From Nicotiana tabacum (lineage: Eukaryota; Streptophyta; Magnoliopsida; Solanales; Solanaceae): a stretch of DNA of 64,000 nt. The notes under the pieces are model-generated. The model was not told where the DNA came from. It did not search any database and saw only the letters and a program-made list of their open reading frames with translations. Shown piece after piece: positions 1 to 11,312 of the stretch (positions are counted from its first letter, which is position 1; every line of letters begins with the position of its first letter). The stretch is taken from positions 110,124,001-110,188,000 of the forward strand of contig NC_134102.1 in the NCBI RefSeq assembly GCF_000715075.1, given 5' to 3'. Position numbers and translations under genes: made by a program.

Positions 1-40
1 CTTTGGTGATTTTTTCTTAATCTTTCATCATAAATTTCAG

Positions 41-358
41 GCTACGGAGAGCAGTGTATTCCAGGGAAACCAGTAGTGACACAGCAACAAACAGGGAAGC
101 AAGTAAAGGGAGTGCCAGTATGGAATGTGACAGTGGCAAATGAATGTCCATGTTCCTACTCAGCTGTAGTATTAACTTGCGATGGAATATCCAGGTCTCG
201 AATACCACTAAATCCAGCAGTTGTGACTGTATCTGGGGATTTATGCAACATCAATAATGAATCTACACCTATATTTCCAAATACTCAAAGTTAGCTTCAC
301 TTATGCCGCCCAGAAAGTGAATTTTGAATTGTCCAGTTATCAAGAAAGTTGCTCTTGA
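41..358 (+). pseudogene. TPD1-like secreted cysteine-rich protein, exon 2, frameshifted
   Basis: Bases 1-40 are the 3' end of an intron (T-rich, ending CAG at 40), so only the last exon of this gene lies in the window. The reading frame starts in phase 1 and encodes a mature TPD1-like domain: YGEQC, the VTQQQTG block, WNVTVAN, then CPC followed eight residues later by Cys, and a DLC cysteine. Six cysteines match the two related genes at 2239 and 53445. One extra A in the run near 286-289 shifts the frame and gives an early stop at 292-294. In the next frame the expected tail (VSFTYA...SC) continues to a TGA at 356-358. A poly(A)-type AATAAA lies at 429-434. TPD1 family proteins are small secreted ligands; TPD1 itself acts through the EMS1/EXS receptor kinase in anther cell fate. 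The role of this copy is unknown. It is either a recent pseudogene or a one-base sequence error. Confidence 0.85.
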
Positions 359-460
359 TTGGTTAGGGAAAAGGAAAATTCATGGGGTGTACTCTGATTT
401 ACTGTTATTTGGCTTGCACCCCTGTAGAAATAAATCATGAAGTCTTTTTTTTATTCTCAG

Positions 461-1581
461 CTTGTTTATATGGTTGTTACGTATCATCTAGGGTGTACAT
501 GGACCGCATTGGTTCGGTTTTTATCAAAATCAAATCAAACCAACTATATCGGTTTGGTTTGGTTCGGTTTTGTCGGGTTTTTCAGGTTTTTTGTTACTTA
601 AATATTATTTTAAATAAATATATGTTTAGTAAAAATATAAAAAATTAACAAACATATTATCTATTAAAATATTCTTATGGGAGAATACTCTTAGTAACAC
701 ATAATAGTTATTTTTTAGTCGTCAGACAATAATGTTTTGTTTATGTACACTGCAAGATTAACCAAATTTAGTAATTAAACATAAAAATCAATATGACATC
801 ATAATAATAATAATCACTTCACATTCGAAAAAGATATAAGAATTTAATAGATCTTAACATATGATCTGAATATGAAAGAACAAAGAAATTGACGCATTTC
901 AGTAATATTTGATGAGAAAGTGATCATACAACCCATTATTTAAGGTTAATAAATATGGAGCACTTCATATATTATTAAAAATTATATCCCGCAAGAGAAT
1001 CCTAAATATTTCTAGACATTTTTTTAAAGAAAATTCTATATAAAATCTTAAATGTATATATAAAAATTATATATTTATATGTCGGTTTGGTTCGAATTTT
1101 TTTACTCAATACCAAACCAAATCAAATCAAACCAAACCTAGTCGGGTTTTTTAATCGGTTTGGTTTGACCTTTCGATTTGGTGCGATTTTTCGGTTCGGT
1201 TTGTACACCCCTAGTATCATTGTATTATTGCTTTAAATATAATATTTATTTTAATTTTATTGTATCGTATCATTAAATCTATTCTTACCTAACGATGAAA
1301 AGACTCCTTTGGTATGATCGCGTCATTACCTTATTTTTTTCTCATCTTGCCCTTATTATAATTCTATTTTACTCTTCATCCTACCTTTTTAATAATTACT
1401 CTACCTCATAATCTACTTTTTCTTTGTAAAATATTGTACGTCTATTCTTCAAATTGCTGGTGTGTTAGTGTAACATTATGAAATGATTGAAAAAGATAGT
1501 ACAATCTACCCAAATATTGTATAAACTAAAAATATAATACAATATATTAAGAAACAATATATAACAACCATCCAAACAAAT
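461..1581. mobile_element. MITE split by a second DNA element
   Basis: The left end (461-480, TTGTTTATATGGTTGTTAC) is an imperfect inverted match of the right end (1562-1581, ATAACAACCATCCAAACAA). The remaining interior after removing the 488-1214 insertion is about 390 bp, AT-rich and noncoding, with TATTGTATCGTATCAT-type repeats. No clear target duplication could be fixed. The ends resemble a small nonautonomous DNA element common in Solanaceae, from memory of the sequence type. It lies in the spacer between the first two TPD1-like genes. Confidence 0.6.
488..1214. mobile_element. Nonautonomous DNA element with CTAGGG(G)TGTACA inverted ends
   Basis: A 727-bp element begins CTAGGGTGTACA and ends TGTACACCCCTAG. 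It is flanked by a direct repeat TATCAT (482-487 and 1215-1220). Both ends carry subterminal runs of GGTTTGGTTCGG and its complement over roughly 100 bp, so the arms can fold back. The middle is AT-rich and no transposase is present. It sits inside the 461-1581 MITE, so it is the younger of the two. A 6-bp target duplication does not match the usual 8-bp (hAT), 9-bp (Mutator) or 3-bp (Harbinger, CACTA) signatures, so I leave the superfamily open. Confidence 0.75.
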
Positions 1582-2238
1582 CGCTATCAATTAATTTTCG
1601 GGAAATTTACACAATATACTTTTAGGGCCATTTTTGTTATCCGTATTTACTTATTTTGAAACTAGTTACAAAAGATACTTAACTCTCCAAAACTAATTAC
1701 TCGCATATCCATATATTTAAAAGAATGTTTAGCGTAATTTGCTCAATTACTAAATAAAAAAAAATGTTTATGTTCTTTTTAATTCGAACTTTTTAAATGA
1801 TACAATTCACACTATTTAATACTGATAATAGGAGGCATGGTACCTAGGATTGATCTGCACCAAACAAAATCCTTTCCATTATTTGGCTTAGTTACTGATT
1901 CTGGAGCACAAAATGGGAAATCATTCAACATTAATAGCCCATTGGCATGTGTTAATTATTCGATAATTTGTTGAGGGAAAATGGCTTATTATGTCTTTTA
2001 CATATATTGTTATCATTTAATTATGATCTGTTAATGTATATTTTCACCTAAATTTATTAATTAACCATAGCAAAAAGGATACTGTTTTGGTGTAAACATA
2101 TCTTTTAATAGAATGAAATGCTCTAAATTGATTTGGTAATTAAGGCTTGGTCAAATCTTCCTTTAATTCTGCATTGAATATGCACTAATTACTAGCAAAA
2201 CTTCACTATAAACAGGATCATTCACATCACAAGATATA
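1582..2238 (+). other. Intergenic and promoter region of the second TPD1-like gene
   Basis: AT-rich sequence without supported coding content. It contains a candidate TATA box at 2207-2213 for the gene that follows. No recognised transposon ends were seen. Confidence 0.5.
2207..2213 (+). promoter_or_regulatory. Candidate TATA box (TATAAAC)
   Basis: TATAAAC lies 32 bp before the first ATG (2239) and 44 bp before the second in-frame ATG (2251). If it is used, transcription would start close to 2235-2240. That would leave the first ATG with almost no leader and favour initiation at 2251, which by itself gives a typical signal peptide. Confidence 0.4.
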
Positions 2239-2898
2239 ATGAATATTCTAATGGCTAGCACCAAAAGCTATCTCTGTGTTTTACTCTTTCTTGGTCTCTT
2301 ATGCAACGGTAAATCTTCTGCCCTCCTCCCAAACTAAGCATAGTGTTTTTGTCACGTATTTACGTAATATACACTGATCATGTAAAAAAAAAAAGTTACT
2401 TTTATTTCAATTTTATTGATTATAACAAGTTATAACTCTTATTTTCATATTAGGTTTGTTAGGAAGAGTTATCTGTTGTTATTGTAGGTTAACTAATAAA
2501 TTCATACAGTGTAGTACGTATAACTTAAACTCTTGCTTTTTTTATGGGATTGAAATTAATTTATATGTGTTGTTTAAAAATAAATTATAGGGAAGGGGGA
2601 ATGTCCACCAGTGGTGACACAGCATCAAACAGGTGAGAAGAAGGGGAATTTTTGGGAATGGAATGTGACAATAGCAAATCCATGTCCTTGTGCCCAGAGA
2701 TATGTTACTCTATCTTGTCGTGGATTGAATTCTCAAGAAAGAATAGATACAAATGTGGTGACTATTTCAAACAATTTGTGCTTCATTAATTCTAATACTG
2801 GTGCTGACATTGCTCCATTTAGTCAAGTTAGCTTCGTTTATGTATGGCAGTACAACCGAATTAAATTGATCCGTCATGAGGAAATCTGTAGCCCTTGA
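2239..2898 (+). CDS. TPD1-like secreted cysteine-rich protein (two exons, intact)
   Basis: Exon 1 is 2239-2308, followed by a GT donor at 2309; exon 2 is 2591-2898 after a TATAG acceptor. The junction codon is G|GG (Gly). The product is 125 residues, or 121 from the ATG at 2251. Residues 1-24 form a signal peptide with a hydrophobic core (YLCVLLFLGLLCNG), so the protein should be secreted. The mature part has six cysteines: GEC, CPC, a Cys eight residues later, LC and a C-terminal IC. It shares the VTQHQTG, WNVTIAN and VSFVYVW blocks with the TPD1 (TAPETUM DETERMINANT1)/MIL2 family, which are small apoplastic ligands; TPD1 binds the EMS1 receptor kinase during anther development. One N-glycosylation sequon (NVT) is present. 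The length and two-exon layout fit the family's short members. Tissue and receptor cannot be told from sequence. It is preceded 1.9 kb upstream by a frameshifted paralogue. Confidence 0.88.
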
Positions 2899-3481
2899 TT
2901 TATTTCTCTATTTCACTAAAATGCCGTTGTTGTCTTAAATATTTCGTTAAATAATTCCAAACTCCAAAAACCTTGTAATTCATTTTGCTCGAGCTCTGTA
3001 TATCTCTCTGTCTATCAATATGTGATGATTGCATCAAAATTGGTATAGGTATACAAGTATTATAACAAGTAGTGTAGTAAGAGAAAAGTAATAACAATTG
3101 AATATGCTAGGCAGGTTTTTCCCCCATAAATTAAGTACTTTTGCCTACTCTAATGCGATATATTGAGTTGTGTGTCAATCTCGTTAAGTTATTAAAAAGA
3201 ACATACTTTTATTTATTTAATTGTGTTTTCAACAATGATTAAAAATTTCTATATTCCTTCAATCTCAAGTAGGATTCTAAAAATCTAGAAGATGTAGATT
3301 TTTGAGTTGCTAAGCTTTTATTAAAAAGAAAGTGGTGTTCTTATGTTAACTTTTGTTTTTTTCTAAATAATATAATAGAGAAAAATTGTTCTATTGAGAA
3401 GAAGAAGAATAGGTTGTTTATAAAGGAAAATGAAAACAACATTTTGGAACTGATAGAAGAAATATAATTGTGACATAGAAT
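2899..3481. other. 3' flank of the second TPD1-like gene
   Basis: AT-rich noncoding sequence up to the edge of a copia LTR fragment at 3482. No canonical AATAAA is close to the stop codon. Nothing else was recognised. Confidence 0.5.
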
Positions 3482-3545
3482 TGAAAACACACAAGAATCG
3501 CGAAATCGCAGTATAGAAACATTAGGGTTTGAAGAAGAACAAAAG
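3482..3545 (-). mobile_element. Ty1/copia 3' LTR fragment
   Basis: From 3482 (TGAAAACACACAAG) the sequence matches the 5' LTR end at 27710-27765, sharing the blocks ACAAGAATCG, GCAGTATAGAAA and GGGTTTGAAGAAGAAC. The orientation is the same as that copy. It stops where the TE-A LTR begins (3546). It is read as the terminal piece of the 3' LTR of a copia element whose gag and 5' LTR lie at 26603-27843, so the intervening 23 kb is inserted or rearranged DNA. Confidence 0.6.
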
Positions 3546-6483
3546 TGTCACGACCCAAAATCTAACCGTCGTGATGGTGCCTATCGTGGAACTAGACAAG
3601 CCACAACTCAACATCTCAACACAGAAAAATATTTGAACATAAAAACGGAAGCAATTTATTAATTTAGGAAAAGCCTTTTTGAAAATAGAAATATCTAAAA
3701 TACGATACAATCCACCCCAAAATCGGGGTGTCACAGAGTACATGAGCGTCTAAATCAGAATACAGTAGTCCACTACAGTGTCTAGATAAATAAACTGAAA
3801 ATACAACTAGTGATAAAGAAGGAGAGTCAAGGCCTGTGAATGCCGTGCAACTACCTTGGTAGTCTCCGAACTCTGAAGTCGCAATCAGTAACCGCCGCCG
3901 TGACCAAAAACGCCTGGATCTGCACACGAGGTGCAGGGAGTAACGTGAGTACATCCAACTCAGTAAGTAACAAGTCCAAACTTTGAACTGAAAGGTAGTG
4001 ACAAAATCAACGGGTACAGATAAAATAGAAATAACTGAACAGAAACGTAGGCATGCTTTCAAATTAAATAGGCAACTCAAAACAGTAAAGTGAAGCAGAT
4101 CCGAACAATGTAAAGAATATAACTCTGCTATCTCTGCATGCCAATGCACATGTTGTCAGCCTCATGTGCTCACACTCTCGAATGCTCAACCACTCGGTAC
4201 TGTATATGGCCCATACGGCCCAGGGAAGATCTATCCCGGAATATATACATCACTGATTATAAGTCACCCAGTACCGAGGAAGTCCAATCCAGCCCTGTGG
4301 AGAAGATCCATCTCCAGGTATCAAGTACTTCGGAACAGATCCATGTCCAGGGAAGATCCATCCCTCAATATATCAACCGCGCTCACTGGGGGTATGTTAC
4401 AAACTCCGGAGGGGCTCCTACAGCCCAAGCGCTATCACAAGTTCAGTATAACCGCTGCGGTGTGCAGCCCGATCCCATAACTGTCACTCATAATCAAGCT
4501 CTCAGCCTCACTCAATCATCAATCTATCCAGTCTCACTCACGGGCTCACAATATCATGAAAACTAGCCCGAAATAATGATACGATGTATCAATAAATAAC
4601 AACTGATACTGAGATATGATATGAAATGCATGAACATGATTGAGTACGTAATATCAATGAAATCAGTGAGATGACATCAAGAAACGACCACTAGGGGTCC
4701 CCAACAGTACCGACATAAAGCCTAAACATGATATCTAGCACGATTGATAGCTCAATTACTTTATCACATGATGAAAACATGGATATCAACCAGATAGAGT
4801 CACTATACAGTGCCATGGAATCAATCAGGCCACAATTCTCATGGTGCACGCTCGCACGCCCGTCACTTGGCATGTGCATCACCTCAATACCAATCGTATA
4901 GCACATAGTTCAGGGTTTCGAACCCTCAGAACCAAGTTTGAAAGCGTTACTTACCTCAAACCGAGCAAATCTTTACGTCGAAATGCCTTTGCCTCTCAAA
5001 TCGGTCTCCAAACGTCCCGAAACTAGCTACAAGTAATACAAAACAATCAATATAGACTAAAGGGATCAATTCCACAAGAAAGGTACTAAATCATAGCCAA
5101 AAATCCGAAATCGGCTCAAACCGACCTCCGGGCCCACATCTCGAAATCCGACAAAAGTCACAACACCCGAAAGCCCATTCACTCACGAGTTTAACCATTC
5201 CAAATTTATCAAAATCCGACACCAGTTGGTCATCCAAATCCCCAAAATCTACTCTCCAATTCTCAAGACCTAAACCCCCAAATTTCACTTCAAAATCTCA
5301 CTAATTAGGTGGGGAAATCAGTGGGGAAACAAGTTTTATAATCCAAAACGAGTACAAGAAACTTACCTCAATAATCACCTCGAAAATCTTCTCCAAAATC
5401 GCCTAAGTCCGAGTCCAAAATGTTAAAATATGACTAAAATCGCAAACCCTTGCTTTTATACCTTCTGCCCAGACTTTTCGCATCTGCGGACCTATTGTCA
5501 CACATGCGACGCCGCATCTATGGTGAAAATTCCGCTTCTGCAGTAGTCACTTGCACCTCTTGGGCTCACACCTGCGCTCCAGGTTCCGCACCTGCGAATG
5601 CGCATCTGCGGCCCTGGCCTCACTTCTGCGGAATCACTCTCTCCTAGTTACCCCCCGCACCTGCGTCCACTTGCTCGCATCTGCGCTACCGCAGGTGCGG
5701 GAAATTCTTCGCACCTGCGACCCCTGTCCTTCATGTCCTTGCTCGCATCTGCGATTCATGCCACACTTCTGCGTGCTCGCACCTACGGTGCCCACTCCAC
5801 CGGTGCGGTTACACCAGTAGCAGCAGCTCTTCAGCTACTTCATCAACTCAAAAATCAAGTCTGTTAACCACCTGAAATCTACCCGAGGCTCCGGGACCTC
5901 AACCAAACATGCCAAAAGTCATATAACCCAATACGAACTTAGTCGAACCTTAGAATCACTCAAAACAACACCAAAACACTGATTACACCCGGATTCAAGC
6001 CTAAAGAACTTCTAAACTTCCAAATTCTACAAACGATACCAATCCACACCCCATTGACCTCAAATTTTGCACACAAGTCATATTCAACATTACGGACCTA
6101 CTCCAACTTTCGGAATCGGAATCCTACTCCGATATCAAAAAGTTAACCCACTGGTCAAACTTCTGAAAATTCGACTTTCGCCATTTCAAGCCTAAATCAG
6201 CTGCAGACTTCAAATTCACAGTCCGGACACGCTCCTAAGTCCAAATCACCCAACAGAGCTAACGGAACCGACGGAACTCCATTCCGGAGTCGTCTTCACA
6301 CCATTCTGACTACGGTCATAATCCTAAGACTTAAGCTTCCGTTTTAGGGACTAAGTGTCCCAAAACACTTCAAAACCAAAACAAGACCTCCCGGCAAGTC
6401 ACATAAACAGAAACAGATACGTGGAATGAAGTAAATAGGGAATCGGGGCTAATACGCTCAAAACGACCGGCTGGGTCGTTACA
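3546..6483 (-). repeat. TE-A 3' LTR (2938 bp)
   Basis: Bounded by TGTCACGACCC at 3546 and GGTCGTTACA at 6483 on the + strand. The outer end is followed by the candidate target repeat AAAAG (3541-3545). It includes short palindromic repeats of the GGGAAGATCCATCCC type (about 4220-4370) and a CpG-rich array at 5470-5820. The first roughly 1.4 kb can be aligned by eye to the truncated 5' LTR at 11313, with scattered substitutions and small indels. Confidence 0.85.
5470..5820. repeat. CpG-rich word array, CGCAYCTGCG type
   Basis: About a dozen copies of CGCATCTGCGG, CGCACCTGCG and close variants are spaced irregularly over 350 bp. It lies 0.66-1.01 kb from the start of the LTR, the same position as the CGCGTTCGCGAA arrays in other LTRs of this window. 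Short translated frames across it are an effect of the repeat. Confidence 0.8.
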
Positions 6484-9258
6484 TCCTCCCCCACTTAAAT
6501 ATACGTTCGTCCTCAAACATGCCAAGAGTTGTTTCCAAGCCACCAAATCACTATTCCATCTTACCACCCACGTACCCGGGGGGTGATACCACGTCACCCT
6601 ATCCTATATAGGTCTTATAACACCACATAACTGAAATTTATTAATTCTACCTAGCCCACAAGCCTTAGAATCCAATTTCCAACATCCGAAATTTCTTATA
6701 AGGTCAGAATCCCGCAACCTACACACTGTATAAGTCTGAGCAAGTTGTACCAAAAGTCATAACCATAACTTAAATACTCAAAACTCAAATACCACATAAC
6801 TCAAATGCTCGAAGCAATGATTTCTAATCACCGTAGCTACTCGAAACAACCCCATGCCGGTAATAAACCTCATATCAAACAAGACTCCATTCTAAAACCT
6901 TCGTACACCACCGATGATGGAAGAAACACGCAGAGACTCGTAACCATTCATTAGATCTACCGGTTGTGGAGCTCCCTCTCCTTTGACAAGAACCATAGCA
7001 AATTCCTAAACCGACTTTCGATATTATCCTTCCAAATATGCCACAATCAAATCTGATAGCACCCATCCTAGATCCGACGACTTCATCTTATCAAATACCA
7101 ACTACTCTACTGACATGCCACACCAATACTCTCTAAAGCCACAACCCATGCAATTTGTGCACCCATAAGTAACATTCCAAATGCACTCAATCACGAAAAT
7201 GACTCAAACAAGAGAATTGCCCCGTAAGCTTGACGGGTACCACCCCAACGCAATGCTAAGAACCCATTACACACCGTAGAACCATAACACACAAATCTAA
7301 CACAAGGATCATATCTCAACATAACTCTGCCGCAATGCGCGACCCAATCCAAACACTGATCCATATGAAATACCTAAGCCACCATGCTCAAAATTAATAA
7401 CCACGCGCAATCCGACATCAAGTACTCGAAGTGCATTACGATAACCATGGAGAAGCAAATGAAACAATGCCACACAAACCCGAAAGAACATAACTAATGT
7501 GCAACCACTCATGCATCACCCAAATACCCATCTCGCGCAATTTCTGCTATAAGGCCCCAATAGAACTGCACCATGGGTGCATACAACCAACGAATCACAA
7601 CCCCTCGTAGCATAGAAGAGTAACTCACAGAACATATCAAAACACGAATAAGCTCAACAACAACCGAATGGCACATCCCTCAATAATAGCAGTATGGAGC
7701 CAACCAATCCGACTCAGTGTAGAATACACATCCTAATTGGGCCTACCAATGGACCCCTAAATCAACTCCGGGCACCCACACATGGATAAATAACCCTCCG
7801 AAAGCCCACAATGACTGAATCATAACACATACTATCGTCTAGCTAGCTTCAGCCATGACTTCACAGTCCACAACCATGGAAAATAACCTGTTCTTGAGAA
7901 CTCCCAGTCTCTAAATACATATAACACACGAATCCCATATCTGATCCCAACTCCACCGCCAAAATATCTAACACATCTCTCACACACGATCATCCCATGA
8001 GGAATACTCCTAAAATTCTTCCGTGCCACATAGCAAAATTGAATATCGGCAGTCGATCAACCAAGAGAGTACCGCAATATCAATGAACATCCGTAAATCA
8101 AAACACGATGCCCCTTTCAACCGCGCACCCCTCTCAGGGATTACCGAGAAACTATAACATTCATTTAAATATATAACAATGACCATTCTATCCAGAATTC
8201 GTGAACTTGCCTTCAAGAATGAACTGCCACCTTGTACATGTAAATTTTAATCCTGCACAACACACCACATCTATCATACCATCATGTGGCAAGAACAAGA
8301 ATCTCACTATCAACTTTGAGTCACCAGCAATTTACATACCCGGTTAGTTAGAAACCTTCCTCTTGCTTCCTTCCAGGAGGAAATCACAATACACAACACG
8401 TTCCCTGCACTGGTAGAAATATCCGGTTCAAACCATGGTAGAAACCATCAAGAACACTTTGAAATCCATTTGCACCTAATCAAGCTATTAGAACTAATTT
8501 CCTCCAACTCTCCCAAGCCACGCAGGTCACTAAAGCCCAAGAACATTGCCACCAAAACATCTATAACGTCTCCACATCATTATTACCCAAAGAACCGAGC
8601 ATGCCATTACCATACTGGTCTAGCCTACTACCCAGTTGTCCTATTTACTTTGAGTTCCTTCTGAATTAACCTCAATTTGATACTTCTCCTTGTCAGAACT
8701 CCACGATCCTTGCCCAAAGCTCACTACAAGACGCCCTGACATAACACCACACCACCATAAGGCCCGTAATCCATTGTACTCTTCTTAAGTACCTCCATAA
8801 ATACCGCAACTGTAACGCTCACTCTGAAAATACCTTATGTGAATTTTAAAATTATTCTTCTTACATTTCTTATACTAAAATATAGAATCCATAATCATAC
8901 AGGATTACCGCAAATCCCGGCATCATTAAATGTAATTTCAGATTCTAAATTGCACCTCCCAAACGGGCTGAAAGACACGTGCCTCATTAGCACAGCAACG
9001 CTCGAAGGGGTAACCCTGCCTTAACACCACCGATTAAATTCACACTCCGTGCGCGCTACATCCTTCAAAATAATAATTTAATCATTTCATGATTTTTCAT
9101 AAAGTGCAATATAACCCCGCATTCAAGAAATTTTCCTACTCAAGTCATCTCCGATATCAACCTCTGCAAGTCATAACCAATCAACAAGTATGCCTCAGCC
9201 CAAAAACTAATACCGTACAAAATTGTGCAATCAAATCATAGATTGCAGACTCCCCCAC
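6484..9258 (-). other. TE-A long 3' noncoding region with polypurine tract
   Basis: This segment lies between the truncated protease and the 3' LTR. It begins with a purine-rich AAGTGGGGGAG block (about 9251-9261, - strand) and ends with a second one (6496-6484) that serves as the polypurine tract. It holds no long open frame. The same segment, recognisable by eye, occurs in TE-B (20920-23663), TE-E (56487-58003) and TE-F (62142-63533). Its function is unknown. Confidence 0.65.
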
Positions 9259-11112
9259 TTAGCTCAAAGCCATATAACAAAATATCTGATAACTCACCAT
9301 ACCCAAGATAACATCTAAATTTACCATACTATGAAATAAGAGATCTACTCTAGTCTCCAGACTCCCAATAGTCACCACACATGACCGATATACACGATCC
9401 ACAATGACAGTATCGCCCACCGGCGTAGACACATAAACAAGTGAAACTAGAGACTCACGGGGCATATCCAGATAATGAGCAAAATGTGAGGACACATATG
9501 AATAAGTGAGACTAGTGCCAAATAATACAGAGGCATCTCTATGACAAACAAAGACAATACCTGCAATCATAGCATCCGAAGCAATGACATCTAGTATGGC
9601 GGAGGAGTGTATAGAAACGGGCCTGACCGCTACCTGATCGGCCTACCCCTCTATGGCGACCCCTAGCTGACTAAGCTCCACCTTGATCTGGCTGGGCGGG
9701 TGGTGAAGTAACTGGTGTCGAAGTCGAAGGCTGACTCCTCTACTGAGATAAACCTCACGAAGCTGGGGACAATGCCTCTTGATATGACCCAAATCTCCGC
9801 ACTCAAAGCAACCTCTCTCTGCAAATGGTGGTGGGGACTGAAGGGAACCCCGAGCACCGGAATAACTGCTAGAAGGTCCTGACACAGATGAACCCTGACC
9901 TGATGGTGCATGAGACGAACTCTGAGCTGGTAGTGCACTGAATGAAGACTGGCCCTGCTGATAGCTGTGTGCACCATGGCCAGATGATGCACAACGATGA
10001 ATCGGGCGAGTCGTCTGAGCATGTCTGAAGGAACGACCCCTACCGTGGTGGAACTGACCCCCAGAAGGAACACAACTGAATCCACCCTGCCCACGAGGCC
10101 TCTTGGCCTCCCTCTCAACCCGCTCCTGGCTATGAACCATCTCAATCTGATGAGCAATATCGACAACCTCATCAAATGTAGCACCAAACACTCTCTCTCT
10201 AGTCATAAGCAATTGCAGATGAAAAGTGAGGCCATCTATGAACCTCCTGATCCTTTCCCTGTCTGTGGGAACCAACTATATTGCATGATGGACCAACTCT
10301 GAAAATCTCATCTCATATTGCATCATGAAGATATCACCCTGACGAACCTGCTCGAACTGCCTGCGCAACTCCTCTCTGTTGGACTGAGGCACAAACTTTT
10401 CCAAGAAGAGAACGGAGAACTCCTTCCACATAAGTGGCGCTGCACCAACCGGCCTACACCTCTCATAAGCCTCCCACCAGGTAAAGACAACTCCAGTAAA
10501 CTAAAAAGTAGTGAACGAGACCCCGCTAGTCTCCAGAATACCTGTTGTACGGAGGATCCTCTGACATCTATCCAAGAAACCCTGTGTATCCTCTCCCTTG
10601 GTACCACTGAAAGATGGAGGCTGGAGTATCCCAAACCTCTCCAATCGACGCTGCTCATCATCGGGCATGACAGGAACCATATAGTCCTGAGCAGCTGCAA
10701 CCGGCTGGGCTGGTGGTGCCCCCGGTGTCTGGAGTCCCTGTACCACCTGCTCTGGTGTGCGGGCGGCAAGAGTCTAAGTGCCTCCCCTGGCCTGAGAAGT
10801 GGTTGCTGCAGCCAGAACAGAGACTGCCTGAGCAAGACTGGTACACATAGTCAGAATCTGAGCTAAGGCCTCCTGAAGGCCTGGAATCACAATGGGCACA
10901 GCTGGTGCCTGAGCTGGTCCCACAAGCTCATCCACAACTGGAGCCTGCTCCTGAACTGGGGCAACGGGTGGATCTGCAGGTGCTGCCCTAGCTACGGTGT
11001 GAGCTGTACCTCTACCCCTACCGCGACCTCTACTGCGACCTCGGCCTCTCGCGACCCTGACTGGTGGTACTAGTGGCTATCCATCCTATCCCGTAGTACG
11101 CGTCCTCACCAT
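9259..11112 (-). pseudogene. TE-A gag and protease (broken)
   Basis: Translation starts at ATG 11112 (MVRTRT, followed by an RG-rich stretch). Gag continues through the family blocks PSFSGTKGEDTQGFLD, WWEAYERC and RFIDGLTF, with several internal stops. A zinc knuckle CFECGDLGHIKRHC (about 9813-9772) fits C-X2-C-X4-H-X4-C. The aspartic protease follows ([18 protein letters not shown]), but the catalytic Asp of the D-S/T-G motif is replaced: the site reads LFGTSLTYSYVS. The frame ends after VILGM, where RT should follow. Gag would form the virus-like particle and the protease would mature it; neither can work from this copy. Confidence 0.85.
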
Positions 11113-11296
11113 CTGTGGGAGAATTAGAATAACAAAAATTTAGTTTCCAGAATCAAAAGATTCGCACGACAAGAATTCAAGAATGTGAAGTTTCCTAATG
11201 GTTCGGCAGCCTCTCGAAGATAAGTACAGACGTCTCCGTACCGATCCACAAGACTTTATTAAGCCTGCTTATGACTCGTGAGACCTATGTAACCTA

Positions 11297-11312
11297 GGCT
11301 CTAATACCAACT
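11297..11312 (-). other. TE-A primer binding site
   Basis: On the - strand the bases after the 5' LTR read AGTTGGTATTAGAGCC, complementary to the 3' end of plant initiator methionine tRNA apart from one mismatch (TGGTATCAGAGC expected). Confidence 0.8.

Noticed and set aside
76..294. GTG-start reading of the first TPD1-like exon as a complete small gene
   Set aside because: The exon is entered from an intron at 40/41 and the frame continues upstream of 76; the stop at 292 is due to a frameshift.
3664..4566. Overlapping frames of 100-160 codons on both strands
   Set aside because: They lie wholly in the TE-A 3' LTR, are not maintained at 11313-12224 in the 5' LTR, and show no domain.
7309..7512. 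Frame on the - strand with weak similarity to a + strand frame at 57013
   Set aside because: The similarity reflects the shared noncoding segment of TE-A and TE-E at the DNA level; the frames are not kept in TE-B or TE-F and stops are frequent.
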